Below, piece after piece: positions 42,723 through 51,583 of a stretch of DNA of 64,000 nucleotides. Source of the DNA: Balneola sp. (GTDB lineage: Bacteria > Bacteroidota > Rhodothermia > Balneolales > Balneolaceae); assembly GCA_003712055.1 (NCBI GenBank), contig RHLJ01000004.1, forward strand, positions 1-64,000, written 5' to 3'. Position 1 is the stretch's first letter. Every line of letters begins with the position of its first letter. Made by a program: the position numbers and the translations under genes. The notes beneath the pieces were generated by a model that ran no database searches, was not told the DNA's origin, and saw only the letters and a program-made list of their open reading frames with translations.

Positions 42723-44033
42723 ATGACTAAAACCCGGCTTTGTGGCTTGTTGATCATCGTTTTTTCGCTGGTCGCCCAAACCAGCCTCGCTCAATCTTCA
42801 GTCACTGTTTTTAAAGGGGCTCATCTTATTCCTATCTCCGGTGAGCCCATCGACAACGGAGTACTAATTATTGAAAATGACAAGATCCTTGCCGTTGGTG
42901 ACGCCTCTCTTGAAATCCCTTCCGGAGCTACAGTAATAGATGTTTCCGGGAAAGTAATTATGCCCGGGTTAGTGGACACTCATTCACATATTGGTGAAGG
43001 AGACGGGGGAGATCGGTCTTCCAGTCTTCATCCGGACGTGCGCATTATGGATGCCATAGACCCGCGAAGCGATACCTTCAAAAAAGCTCTAGCAGGAGGG
43101 ATCACTGCTGCGAATGTTATGCCTGGTTCTGGTCATTTAATGAGTGGACAAACCGTGTATCTTAAACTTCGAAAGGCGAATACCATCGAGGAGATGCTTC
43201 TCTATATCGATGAAGAAGAAACCATCTATGGTGGCTTAAAGATGGCGAATGGAACCAACCCTATTGGAAACGCGGCTCCTCCTCGACCGGGAACACGAGC
43301 AAAATCTGCCGCCATGGTGCGGGAGCTCTTCATCAAGGCACAAAACTACCAGAAGAAAATAGCAGAAGCGGATGGAGATGAAAGCAAAATGCCTCCACGT
43401 GATCTTCAAATGGAAACACTTGTAGAGGTTCTGGAGGGAAAGAGAACCGTTCATAACCACAGCCATCGCCATGATGATATTTTAACTACCATCCGCCTAT
43501 CGCAGGAATTCGGGTATAAACTTGTATTGCAGCACGTTTCAGAGGCCTATAAAGTGGCTGAAGAAATAGCTGAGGCGGGAGTCCCTGCTTCTATTATCAC
43601 CCTAGACTCTTTTGGTGGAAAGCTGGAGGCATCTGAATTTAGTAACGTAAATGCAGCGGCCTTAGAAGATGCCGGAGTTCTTGTAGGCTTTCATACTGAT
43701 GACTACATAACGGATTCCAGATTATTCCTTCGTTCAGCAGCTATGGGCGCTAAAGAAGGCATGAGCAGAGAAAAAGCCCTTGAGGCAGTTACAATAGCTA
43801 ATGCCATTATGATGGATATCGATCACCGGGCGGGTTCTTTAGATCCAGGTAAAGACGCAGACTTCATCATACTTAGTGGAGACCCCTTGAGTGTATACAC
43901 TTTAGTAGAAGAAACATGGATCGAAGGAAGCCGTGTTTGGGACCGGGATAATCCTGAGGATCTAAAATATGCCACTGGCGGATATGAGATTTTCCGTGGT
44001 ACTACCTATCACCATCATATAGAAGGACACTAA
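42723..44033 (+). CDS. secreted amidohydrolase, metal site intact
   Basis: 436 residues. Signal peptide ~1-23 (cleavage after SLAQ). Amidohydrolase fold with HxH in GLVDTHSHIG, HNHSHRHDD and LQHVSEAY in the middle, and the Asp in FHTDDY. The C-terminal sandwich has AGSLDPGKDADFIIL. All expected metal and catalytic positions are present. It is followed 3 bp later by a paralogue lacking most of these ligands, and the pair probably acts as one unit (inference). Substrate unknown; possibly imidazolonepropionase-like. Confidence 0.9.
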   Translation: MTKTRLCGLLIIVFSLVAQTSLAQSSVTVFKGAHLIPISGEPIDNGVLIIENDKILAVGDASLEIPSGATVIDVSGKVIMPGLVDTHSHIGEGDGGDRSSSLHPDVRIMDAIDPRSDTFKKALAGGITAANVMPGSGHLMSGQTVYLKLRKANTIEEMLLYIDEEETIYGGLKMANGTNPIGNAAPPRPGTRAKSAAMVRELFIKAQNYQKKIAEADGDESKMPPRDLQMETLVEVLEGKRTVHNHSHRHDDILTTIRLSQEFGYKLVLQHVSEAYKVAEEIAEAGVPASIITLDSFGGKLEASEFSNVNAAALEDAGVLVGFHTDDYITDSRLFLRSAAMGAKEGMSREKALEAVTIANAIMMDIDHRAGSLDPGKDADFIILSGDPLSVYTLVEETWIEGSRVWDRDNPEDLKYATGGYEIFRGTTYHHHIEGH

Positions 44034-44036
44034 GCC

Positions 44037-45233
44037 ATGAAATACTTACGAATTCTTCTTCTTGCTCTTTTTTCTGTTGGTGTTACTCAGCTTGGTAATG
44101 CTCAAATAGCCGTTAAAGCAGAATTGATTTATACCAGCGCCGGTGATCCTATTGAAAATGGTGTTGTACTCATCAAAGATGGAAAGATCGACCGGGTTGG
44201 AACTGAGTCCAGGGTCAGAATCCCCGGAGACTATACCGTTTACGAAGCTAAAGTGGTTACCCCTGGCCTAATCGACGCTCATACCGTAGTTGGGCTAGCA
44301 GGGTATTTAAACCAACCTCACGACCAGGATCAAATTGAAACCTCTTCAGCTATTCAGCCTGAACTTAGGGCTATTGACGCCTACAATGCTCTGGAACCAC
44401 TGGTTGGACATTTGAGAAACAATGGAGTTACTACCATTCATACCGGACACGGGCCAGGAGCTTTAATTAGCGGTCAAACTATGATCGTAAAAACCTCTGC
44501 GACCACTGTTGATGAGGGTGTGTTACATCCGTCCAAGATGCTGGCTTTCACACTGGGAAATATGATGAATAGCGGCATTAGAACTCCTGGAACCCGATCC
44601 AAAGGCATCGCTATGCTTCGTCAGAATCTGGTTAAGGCTCAAACTTATCTTGATAAAAGAAATAGCGATAATCCTGCAGTCAAAGATCTGGGCATGGACG
44701 CCCTTGCTGATTTGCTAGAAGGGAAGCTTACGGCTATGGTTACCGTTCATAAAGCCAATGATATCATGACTGCCTTACGACTTCAGGAAGAATTTGGCTT
44801 TCCTATGGTATTGGATGGGGTAGCAGAAGCTTATCTGGTTCTCGATGAAATTAAAGAATCGGGCATTCCGGTATTCATCCACCCGCCTATGCTGCGCGCT
44901 TCAGGTGAGGCAAAAAATGCAACGATGACTCTAGCTGTCAAACTTCATGAATCTGGCATTCCTTTCGCTTTCCAAAGTGGTTTTGAGGGCTATGTTCCCA
45001 AAACACGTGTTATACTGTTTGAAGCAGCGGTAGCAGTTGCCCAGGGATTAGAATATGAAGCTGCGGTCGACGCATTGACCATCGAATCGGCAAAGCTTCT
45101 GGGAATCGATGGGCAAGTAGGATCGATTGAACGAGGTAAAGATGCCGACCTGGTTTTATATGATGGAGACCCTTTTGAATACCTCACCCATGTAACCCAT
45201 GTAATCATAAACGGAGAACTTGTAACGGAATAA
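44037..45233 (+). CDS. amidohydrolase paralogue with lost metal ligands (probable pseudoenzyme)
   Basis: 398 residues. Signal peptide ~1-22 (cleavage after GNAQ). It aligns along its length with the upstream protein, but DTHSH has become DAHTV, LQHVSEAY has become LDGVAEAY, and FHTDDY has become FQSGFEGY. The fold-defining VGSIERGKDADLVLYDGDPF is kept. The reading frame is clean, so this is not a pseudogene. A structural or regulatory subunit of a hetero-oligomer is the simplest explanation (inference). It ends 2 bp before the GMC oxidoreductase gene. Confidence 0.88.
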   Translation: MKYLRILLLALFSVGVTQLGNAQIAVKAELIYTSAGDPIENGVVLIKDGKIDRVGTESRVRIPGDYTVYEAKVVTPGLIDAHTVVGLAGYLNQPHDQDQIETSSAIQPELRAIDAYNALEPLVGHLRNNGVTTIHTGHGPGALISGQTMIVKTSATTVDEGVLHPSKMLAFTLGNMMNSGIRTPGTRSKGIAMLRQNLVKAQTYLDKRNSDNPAVKDLGMDALADLLEGKLTAMVTVHKANDIMTALRLQEEFGFPMVLDGVAEAYLVLDEIKESGIPVFIHPPMLRASGEAKNATMTLAVKLHESGIPFAFQSGFEGYVPKTRVILFEAAVAVAQGLEYEAAVDALTIESAKLLGIDGQVGSIERGKDADLVLYDGDPFEYLTHVTHVIINGELVTE

Positions 45234-45235
45234 GT

Positions 45236-46957
45236 ATGGAGATCATCAAAAAAAGAAAAGAATATGATGCCGTAATTGTTGGCTCAGGAGCTGGCGGAGG
45301 GATGGCCGCTAAAATACTCTCAGAAAATGGCCTTCATGTGGCCGTACTGGAAGCGGGGCCTTATTTCGATCCGGCTTTAAATGAAAATCGCAGCCAGCTG
45401 AGACCTTCCTGGGAATCTCCTCGTCGCGGGGCAAGTACCCCCCTTAGAAATTTTGGAGACTGGGATGCCGCCTATGGTGGGTGGGAGCTTGATGGAGAGC
45501 CTTACACTAAGGCTGAGGGCACCGACTTTGGATGGTTCCGATCCCGAATGCTAGGAGGAAGAACCAATCACTGGGGGAGAATCTCACTCCGTTTTGGCCC
45601 TTTAGATTTCAAGCGTAAGGACTTTGATGGCCTTGGAGACAACTGGCCAATAAGCTACGACGATGTAAAGCCTTACTATGATCGCGTAGATAAAATGATC
45701 GGGGTATTTGGTAGTAAGGAGGGCATTTTCAATGAGCCTGATGGTTTCTTTCTTCCTCCGCCAAAACCACGCCTTCATGAATTATACTATATCAAAGGTG
45801 CAAGAAAAGCTGGAATTCCAGTTATTCCATCCAGATTGTCTATCCTGACTAAACGATTGAATAACGACCGGGGCGTTTGCTTCTATTGTAACCAATGTAA
45901 TCGAGCCTGCCAGATTTATGCCGATTTCTCGGCTGGAACCTGCCTCATCTTCCCAGCTCAAAAATCTACCGGAAGAATTGACCTGTTCGTAAATGCTATG
46001 GTTCGTGAAGTACTTACTGATGGCGAAGGAAGGGCTACCGGAGTTTCCTACATCAATAAAGATGATGGAACTGAGCAGGAAATTAAAGGAAAGGTAGTAG
46101 TGATGGGAGCATCTGCTTGTAGTACTGCTCGTATTCTGTTGAATTCTAAAAGCTCTCAGCACCCTAATGGGTTGGGAAATAGCAGTGGAGTGATGGGTCA
46201 TTACCTCCATGACTCTACCGGAACCAGCCGGGCAGCTATTGTTCCTGAACTGCTGAACCGAAAAACCTACAACGAAGATGGGGTAGGTGGAATGCACGTG
46301 TATACTCCATGGTGGTTGAATGACGCTAATCTGGATTTCCCTCGAGGTTACCACCTTGAGATTTGGGGTGGGCTCGGCCAGCCTGGCTACGGCTTCGGTT
46401 TCGATACAACCAACCTGAATGAACATTTCGACGGGGTTGTAGGTGGTTATGGAGATAAACTTCGAGATGATGTAAAGCGATTCTTCGGGTCGGTTATGGG
46501 TATTTCCATGCGAGGGGAAAGCGTTCCTCAATATGACAACTACTGTGAAATCGATCCGGATGTTAAGGACAAATGGGGTATTCCTGTATTGAAATTCCAT
46601 TACAAATGGACTGATTATGAGCGGTTACAGGCACGTCACTCCCAGGAAACCTTCGAGCAGATTTTTGATGCGATGGGGGCGATTCCTTTAGGAAACAAAG
46701 CTGGCGCTGATTCCGATTATGGTCTCGCGGCTCCTGGTGTAATTATCCACGAAGTGGGAACTACAAGAATGGGTGATGACAGAAGAACATCGGTTACGAA
46801 TAGCTACCAGCAACTGCATGATGCTGAGAATGTATTTGTGGTTGATGGAGGTGTATTTGTTTCCCAAGCAGATAAGAATCCTACCTGGACGATTATGGCA
46901 TTGTCCATCAGGACATCCGAATACATTGTTGATCAACTTAAAAAGCAAAACCTCTGA
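45236..46957 (+). CDS. GMC-family FAD oxidoreductase (gluconate/glucose dehydrogenase type large subunit)
   Basis: 573 residues. FAD-binding VIVGSGAGGGMAAKILSENG at the start with the ribose Glu in VLEAGP. GGRTNHWGRIS follows. A Cys cluster (FYCNQCNRAC) lies near residue 220, and the C-terminal GMC block has GTTRMGDD and DGGVFVSQADKNPTWTI. It oxidises sugars or alcohols and passes electrons on. The next gene encodes a subunit-3-like partner 2 bp away. A cytochrome c subunit, usual in three-subunit versions, is not seen nearby. Confidence 0.92.
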   Translation: MEIIKKRKEYDAVIVGSGAGGGMAAKILSENGLHVAVLEAGPYFDPALNENRSQLRPSWESPRRGASTPLRNFGDWDAAYGGWELDGEPYTKAEGTDFGWFRSRMLGGRTNHWGRISLRFGPLDFKRKDFDGLGDNWPISYDDVKPYYDRVDKMIGVFGSKEGIFNEPDGFFLPPPKPRLHELYYIKGARKAGIPVIPSRLSILTKRLNNDRGVCFYCNQCNRACQIYADFSAGTCLIFPAQKSTGRIDLFVNAMVREVLTDGEGRATGVSYINKDDGTEQEIKGKVVVMGASACSTARILLNSKSSQHPNGLGNSSGVMGHYLHDSTGTSRAAIVPELLNRKTYNEDGVGGMHVYTPWWLNDANLDFPRGYHLEIWGGLGQPGYGFGFDTTNLNEHFDGVVGGYGDKLRDDVKRFFGSVMGISMRGESVPQYDNYCEIDPDVKDKWGIPVLKFHYKWTDYERLQARHSQETFEQIFDAMGAIPLGNKAGADSDYGLAAPGVIIHEVGTTRMGDDRRTSVTNSYQQLHDAENVFVVDGGVFVSQADKNPTWTIMALSIRTSEYIVDQLKKQNL

Positions 46958-46959
46958 TT

Positions 46960-47670
46960 ATGGATAGAAGAGAATCAATCAAAACTATGTTGCTGGGTGC
47001 CTTAGGTACCGGAATGTTGATAAACGGGTGTGCGCCCGGCACTCCTGATCGCAGGCGCCTGCAAGATGTGTATGATTTTAGCGAGTATGGCCGAACACCT
47101 GAAGAAAAGGCTCGAGACGAAAAGATTTTCAGCGACAATTTCTTCACTAATCATGAATATGAGACCGTTGCGGTTCTTTGTGATTTAATCCTTCCTGCAA
47201 CCGCAACTGCCGGAGCTGCATCGGAGGCTTTTGTACCGGAGTTCATTGATTTTGCTGTGAAAGAATCGCCCAACCAGCAGGATGGATTCCGGGATGGAAT
47301 TAAATGGCTGGACAGGTATTCCAAAGATAAAAACGGGAAAGACTTCATCTTTGCTACTGCTGAAAATCAAGCCGCTATTCTGGATGAAATAGCATATCCA
47401 GATAAAGCTACTGAAGAAACACAACCCGGCGTTGACTTCTTCCGGCAAATTCGGAATTTCACACTAACGGGGTACTACACTACCCAAATGGGGTATGAGG
47501 ATTTGGGTTATGTCGGTAACCGCCCAAATATCTGGGATGGAGTTCCTGAGGATGTGCTAGCCGATCATGATGTGGATTATGATGAAGAATGGCTATCTAA
47601 ATGCGTGAACCAGGATCGACGAACAGATATCGCCGAGTGGGACGAAGACGGGAATTTGCTGAATAACTGA
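46960..47670 (+). CDS. gluconate 2-dehydrogenase subunit 3-like protein
   Basis: 236 residues. The N-terminus (DRRESIKTMLLGALGTGMLINGC) has a twin Arg, a hydrophobic core and a lipobox-like LINGC, so export by Tat or Sec with lipid attachment is likely. The core contains ETVAVLCDLILPATATAGAASEAFVPEFIDF, the hallmark of the subunit 3 family that chaperones and anchors the GMC subunit. The conserved C-terminal TLTGYYTTQMGYEDLGY-type segment is present. It forms an operon with the GMC gene and the amidohydrolase pair before it. Confidence 0.9.
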   Translation: MDRRESIKTMLLGALGTGMLINGCAPGTPDRRRLQDVYDFSEYGRTPEEKARDEKIFSDNFFTNHEYETVAVLCDLILPATATAGAASEAFVPEFIDFAVKESPNQQDGFRDGIKWLDRYSKDKNGKDFIFATAENQAAILDEIAYPDKATEETQPGVDFFRQIRNFTLTGYYTTQMGYEDLGYVGNRPNIWDGVPEDVLADHDVDYDEEWLSKCVNQDRRTDIAEWDEDGNLLNN

Positions 47671-47685
47671 TTTCAACTTTCATCC

Positions 47686-47760
47686 GGTTAGATTCTTCGG
47701 CAGTAGCCTCAGAATGACAACATATAAGTCATCCTGAGCATGCCTGCGAAGGATCTAATT
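47686..47760. repeat. inverted repeat of the GTCATCCTGAG type
   Basis: Left arm 47686-47718 (GGTTAGATTCTTCGG...CAGAATGAC) and right arm 47728-47760 (GTCATCCTGAG...GGATCTAATT) are imperfect complements. It is related to the repeat at 21811-21899. It covers the apparent N-terminus of the frame that continues into the DUF1905 gene, so that frame should start later. Confidence 0.65.
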
Positions 47761-47781
47761 GGGTCTTTAGCAGCTACTCGA

Positions 47782-48291
47782 ATGAAACCCATCACCTTTA
47801 AAACCTATCTGGAACCGAAGACCAAAGTAGGATACTGTCATATAACCGTTCCAAAAGAAATAGTGGAAACGGTAGGTGGTTTTGGTGCTCGCCTGTTGTG
47901 CTCCATAAATGGCAACAAAAAAATGCATTCAGGTTTAATGGGCAAAGGGGATGGGCGCGGGCTTATCATTGTAAATCAAAAAAGGCAGAAAGCCTGGGAA
48001 ATTTCCATAGGTGATGAGGTAGAAGCCACCATTGAGCTTGATCATTCGAAGTATGGAGCAGAAATGCCCGAAGAACTGGAAGCATTACTGGAGCAGGATA
48101 GAGGGGGACTCACAGCCTTTGAAAAAATAACTCCCGGACAACAACGATTTATCATCGGCTATGTAGATGGGGTAAAATCTATCCAGAAAAGGATTGACCG
48201 GGCCATCATGATGATTGAAAACCTAAAAACTATGCCGGAAGGCCCGTTTAATCATCGGCATATACTGGGAATGCCACCAGAAGAAGATTGA
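47782..48291 (+). CDS. DUF1905 / YdeI-OmpD-associated domain protein
   Basis: 169 residues from ATG 47782. An ATG at 47740 is in frame but lies inside the inverted repeat. The N-terminal ~95 residues are the DUF1905 beta barrel (KVGYCHITVPKEIV, GNKKMHSGLMGKGDGRGLI), AbrB-like in fold. The rest is a YdeI-type helical domain (KITPGQQRFIIGYVDGVKS). Members are linked to bacteriocin resistance by name only; the molecular role is not established. Cytoplasmic. Confidence 0.85.
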   Translation: MKPITFKTYLEPKTKVGYCHITVPKEIVETVGGFGARLLCSINGNKKMHSGLMGKGDGRGLIIVNQKRQKAWEISIGDEVEATIELDHSKYGAEMPEELEALLEQDRGGLTAFEKITPGQQRFIIGYVDGVKSIQKRIDRAIMMIENLKTMPEGPFNHRHILGMPPEED

Positions 48292-48359
48292 AGAACATTG
48301 AACTCCGAACAAGGAACTTCGAAGTTCAATGTTGAACGTTCAACGTTCGATGTTCTTCA
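48289..48359. repeat. palindromic repeat containing both convergent stop codons
   Basis: TGAAGAACATTGAAC (48289-48303) pairs with GTTCGATGTTCTTCA (48345-48359) with one mismatch. The inner part repeats the words GAAC, TTGAAC and TTCGAA. The first TGA is the stop of the DUF1905 gene and the terminal TCA is the stop of the leftward DinB gene. Probably a shared bidirectional terminator. Confidence 0.65.
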
Positions 48360-48905
48360 TTCTTCCGGCGCTGGAGTAGAGCGAACTACCGTCAGGTATT
48401 TTTTCCAGGGACCTACTTCATCCACATAGTTCTTAGCCATCGTTCGATTTATTTGAACAATGTGGCCCATATCATGAACTACCCATGCAGAGAGCATTTG
48501 CTTAAGCTCGATCTCCCAAAATTCTGGGTGAACCCCTTTTTTCTCTAAATCCGACTCAGTTAACCCAAAACTCTCCAGTTCTTTTAGGTTTTGGATTCGC
48601 TTTTCTTCAAACAGAGTCAGCAATTCTTCAATAGATGTTTTGGAATACAAACGCTCTTGTGCTAATCGATCAAAAGGTTCAAAAACCTGGTCTGTCCCTT
48701 TATCAAGAATGATTTTTGTTCGACCCAGCCAGTCGGCGTCTTCTCCATAAACTAAATGTCCTAACACCTGGTGAGGGCTCCAGGAATCTCCACCCTCATT
48801 GTTATGTGTCCACTTTTCAGGAAGGTTACCCAGCAGCTCTTTTAAAACTGCTGGTGTCCTCCTCAAAAGCGTGATAGCTTCATCTATATCAAAAGCTATA
48901 GCCAT
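48357..48905 (-). CDS. DinB-superfamily protein
   Basis: 182 residues with the DinB four-helix layout: WSPHQVLGHLVYGEDADWLGR (first metal His), a middle helix pair, and LSAWVVHDMGHIVQINR (further His). The three His positions that bind a divalent metal are present. Members act as thiol-dependent transferases or unknown hydrolases. The start overlaps the stop of the M14 peptidase by one base (TAATG), so translation is coupled. Confidence 0.85.
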   Translation of the reverse strand: MAIAFDIDEAITLLRRTPAVLKELLGNLPEKWTHNNEGGDSWSPHQVLGHLVYGEDADWLGRTKIILDKGTDQVFEPFDRLAQERLYSKTSIEELLTLFEEKRIQNLKELESFGLTESDLEKKGVHPEFWEIELKQMLSAWVVHDMGHIVQINRTMAKNYVDEVGPWKKYLTVVRSTPAPEE

Positions 48906-51490
48906 TAATTGGCCGTACTGGCGCTGATGGTTTGACCAAAGAAAATTGCATTGGCAAACAGCTTATTCGTTCCATACCAGAACGCTCGGAAATTCGGATT
49001 ATCAGTCATCGCAATAACCCTTCCTCCGCCGTATCTGCTTACTACTATAGCAGCCGAGCCTTTTAAGAATTCGATGTTTTCATCAGAGATATAGCCCGCT
49101 GCCAGTGGAGAGTCGGTGTAATATAGCGGCGTTGAATATCTGTTCTCTCCTTTTTGAAGGAAGATGGTGCTGTTTCGGAATACTGTGATTTCGTCATCAT
49201 TATAGCCGTATCCCAATGGGTGAGTCCGATCCAGTTTTGCATTGAAAATCGCTCCACCGATTACCTGGGCACCTGAGTTACTACTTTGAGAAATATATGG
49301 GCGGGTTGATAGTTCCTCGCCATCATCACCATTTCCTCTGTCCACATATTCAACATCAGCCAATTCCTGGCTTTTTGCCCAATAGATTCCTTGCTTGTAT
49401 GCCAGTAGCACACCACCTTCTCGTACCCAGTCTTTAATTTCATCAACCTGCCCACCGGATAAATCAGAATAATTATATCCTGTCATAATAAGCACATTGT
49501 ATCTCGCCAGGTCTGCTCCCCCAAAATCACTCTTATCCAGAATGGTAAGCGGCATGTGGTATCGCTGGTCAAATAGATGCCATGCCTCTCCGATTTCGTA
49601 CTGATTGGTTCCGCTTCCTGCAAGTATGGCTACGCTTGGCTTTTCCAGGTTTCTGAAATTGTTGCTTCCAAGGTCAATTCCACTTGTGGAAAGTCCTGTT
49701 GATAAGGAATACACTTTGATCCCGTCTTCTTCAGCAATGGTTTGAACCAGCTCATGAACTTTTTCCTTGTCCTCCTGAAATCCTAGAGGGATCATGATGG
49801 TACCAAAATCAAAAATCTTTTGGCCTTCCTGGGTCACTCCGGAGAATTGGCGAGAAGCCACTTTTGCTCTAACACCAGCATCTAATAATCGATATAGCGC
49901 ACGAGGAGTGTAGTATTCGTCCCACTCAAATACATAGGCGTAGTTAGACTCACCACCAATTAGCTCTCCTGTTGATTTCATCTCCCCTTCGAACCGGCCT
50001 CCAAGGATATCTTCATTAAAATCTCTTGAATTCAGCTCTGCAAACGGAAGATTGAAAGCGTAAGGCATCGTCCAGGCAGAAACATCATAAAATAGGCTGT
50101 CCGTGAACTCTGTTCTTCGTTCAAACATGGCCGTAATCAATTTGAATTGAGGCTGATTCGTTGGCACAACAAATGCAGTTCCTTCTGCAAAACTTTCCCC
50201 GCCTTTCGAAACGTCCTGATCGAGTTCATATACTTCAATCTTGTGATGATTTAGCATTTCAGCCAGGTGGAAAGTCCGCGCCTGATCCGCTTCTTCACCG
50301 AATACATAGGCTTTAACGGGCGAACGAAGCGCCTCTCTCTGAGCTTCCAGGTAGAATAATCGTTGATGTTCAAGTAACTCTTCCCGTAAATCAAGTGCTG
50401 CTTTTAGGGTAGAATGAGATGCTTTTACCTGATTTCTGATCGTAAACGGAAACTCCAACACACCATGGATCGTCTCCTGGGCGTGCCCCCTGGAGCTGGC
50501 CTGCTCAAATAAAATTCCAATGGAGCCTTGTACATCAGGATAGGTTGAGCCCTTTCCATAATAGAAATCATCAAAGCTTTCCCTTGTGTAGTACAGGGAC
50601 TGAATTTGATCCAGCTCATCTGCATGATACTCTGCAATATTTGCTGTCAAATCCTGGTTTCGCTGAGGAGTAAGTGGATGTGTTCTGCTCGGAATACCAG
50701 GTTGGAAAAAGAACGTAGAGTTACTTCCCATTTCATGATGATCAGTAAGGATATTTGGCTTCCATTCCTGGAACTTGGCAATTCTACCTTTACTTTCAGG
50801 ATGCTGAACCAGCATCCAATCACGGTTTAAATCAAACCAGTAATGATTGGTTCTTCCTCCGGGCCAAACTTCACTATACTCTCTACTATCAGGGTCGGTA
50901 ACCAATACATTTTTACTCTTGTGCATATTCGCCCAATGTGCAAACCTGTTTAGTCCGTCAGGGTTAATGTTTGGATCCACAAGAACAATTGCATTATCCA
51001 ACAGTTCGTCTATTTCTCTTCCTTGAGCTGCTGCTAAATGATAAACAACGGCTAACGAGGCGTTGGCACCACTCGGCTCATTTCCATGAACACTGTAACT
51101 TAACTGCACTACCACAGGCATGGAAGAAATATCTAAATCTTCAGATGCTTCGGGATCTGAAAGGCTTACGTGCCGTCGTTTTATCTCATCGATATTTCGT
51201 TGATTTTCGGGAGAGGTAATCACCAACGAAAGTAACGCCCTGTTTCCGTGACTTCTGGCGTATTCAGAAATAGTAACCCGATCTGATGCTTCTGCTACCG
51301 CATACATGTACTGAACAAGTTGGTCATGGCGCACATGCCATTCACCCAGTTCTGCACCCAATACAGATTTTGGTGTAGGAATATTTTGATCATAGCTTAC
51401 TCCATCAACTAAGAAATAATCCAGCGTTTGCTGGGCAGTCAAGGAGCCGGAGAAAACAAAAATTGAGAATAAGACGAGCAGTTTTTTCAT
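48905..51490 (-). CDS. secreted M14-family zinc carboxypeptidase
   Basis: 861 residues. Signal peptide ~1-19 (cleavage after TAQ). The M14 catalytic domain covers ~50-370: SVHGNEPSG holds the first zinc His and Glu, DHHEMGSNSTFFF the second His, with DPNINPDGLNRF and the catalytic Glu region ahead of NQVKASHS. The remaining ~480 residues contain a GATase1-like segment (YNVLIMTGYNYSDLSGGQVDEIKDWVREGG) and a beta-rich C-terminus. It should trim peptides outside the cytoplasm. Confidence 0.92.
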   Translation of the reverse strand: MKKLLVLFSIFVFSGSLTAQQTLDYFLVDGVSYDQNIPTPKSVLGAELGEWHVRHDQLVQYMYAVAEASDRVTISEYARSHGNRALLSLVITSPENQRNIDEIKRRHVSLSDPEASEDLDISSMPVVVQLSYSVHGNEPSGANASLAVVYHLAAAQGREIDELLDNAIVLVDPNINPDGLNRFAHWANMHKSKNVLVTDPDSREYSEVWPGGRTNHYWFDLNRDWMLVQHPESKGRIAKFQEWKPNILTDHHEMGSNSTFFFQPGIPSRTHPLTPQRNQDLTANIAEYHADELDQIQSLYYTRESFDDFYYGKGSTYPDVQGSIGILFEQASSRGHAQETIHGVLEFPFTIRNQVKASHSTLKAALDLREELLEHQRLFYLEAQREALRSPVKAYVFGEEADQARTFHLAEMLNHHKIEVYELDQDVSKGGESFAEGTAFVVPTNQPQFKLITAMFERRTEFTDSLFYDVSAWTMPYAFNLPFAELNSRDFNEDILGGRFEGEMKSTGELIGGESNYAYVFEWDEYYTPRALYRLLDAGVRAKVASRQFSGVTQEGQKIFDFGTIMIPLGFQEDKEKVHELVQTIAEEDGIKVYSLSTGLSTSGIDLGSNNFRNLEKPSVAILAGSGTNQYEIGEAWHLFDQRYHMPLTILDKSDFGGADLARYNVLIMTGYNYSDLSGGQVDEIKDWVREGGVLLAYKQGIYWAKSQELADVEYVDRGNGDDGEELSTRPYISQSSNSGAQVIGGAIFNAKLDRTHPLGYGYNDDEITVFRNSTIFLQKGENRYSTPLYYTDSPLAAGYISDENIEFLKGSAAIVVSRYGGGRVIAMTDNPNFRAFWYGTNKLFANAIFFGQTISASTAN

Positions 51491-51583
51491 GGTATATAGT
51501 TAGTGTTCCCTAAATTGAGGCTAATAGTAGTTTTTCAAATTGAAAAATGCTGAAAAAAGCTTCTCAATAATTACTTCGATATT

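Noticed and set aside
45782-46600. Long open frame (272 codons) on the minus strand inside the GMC oxidoreductase gene
   Set aside because: It is fully antisense to a well-supported enzyme gene, has low-complexity composition and no recognisable domain; a codon-bias shadow.
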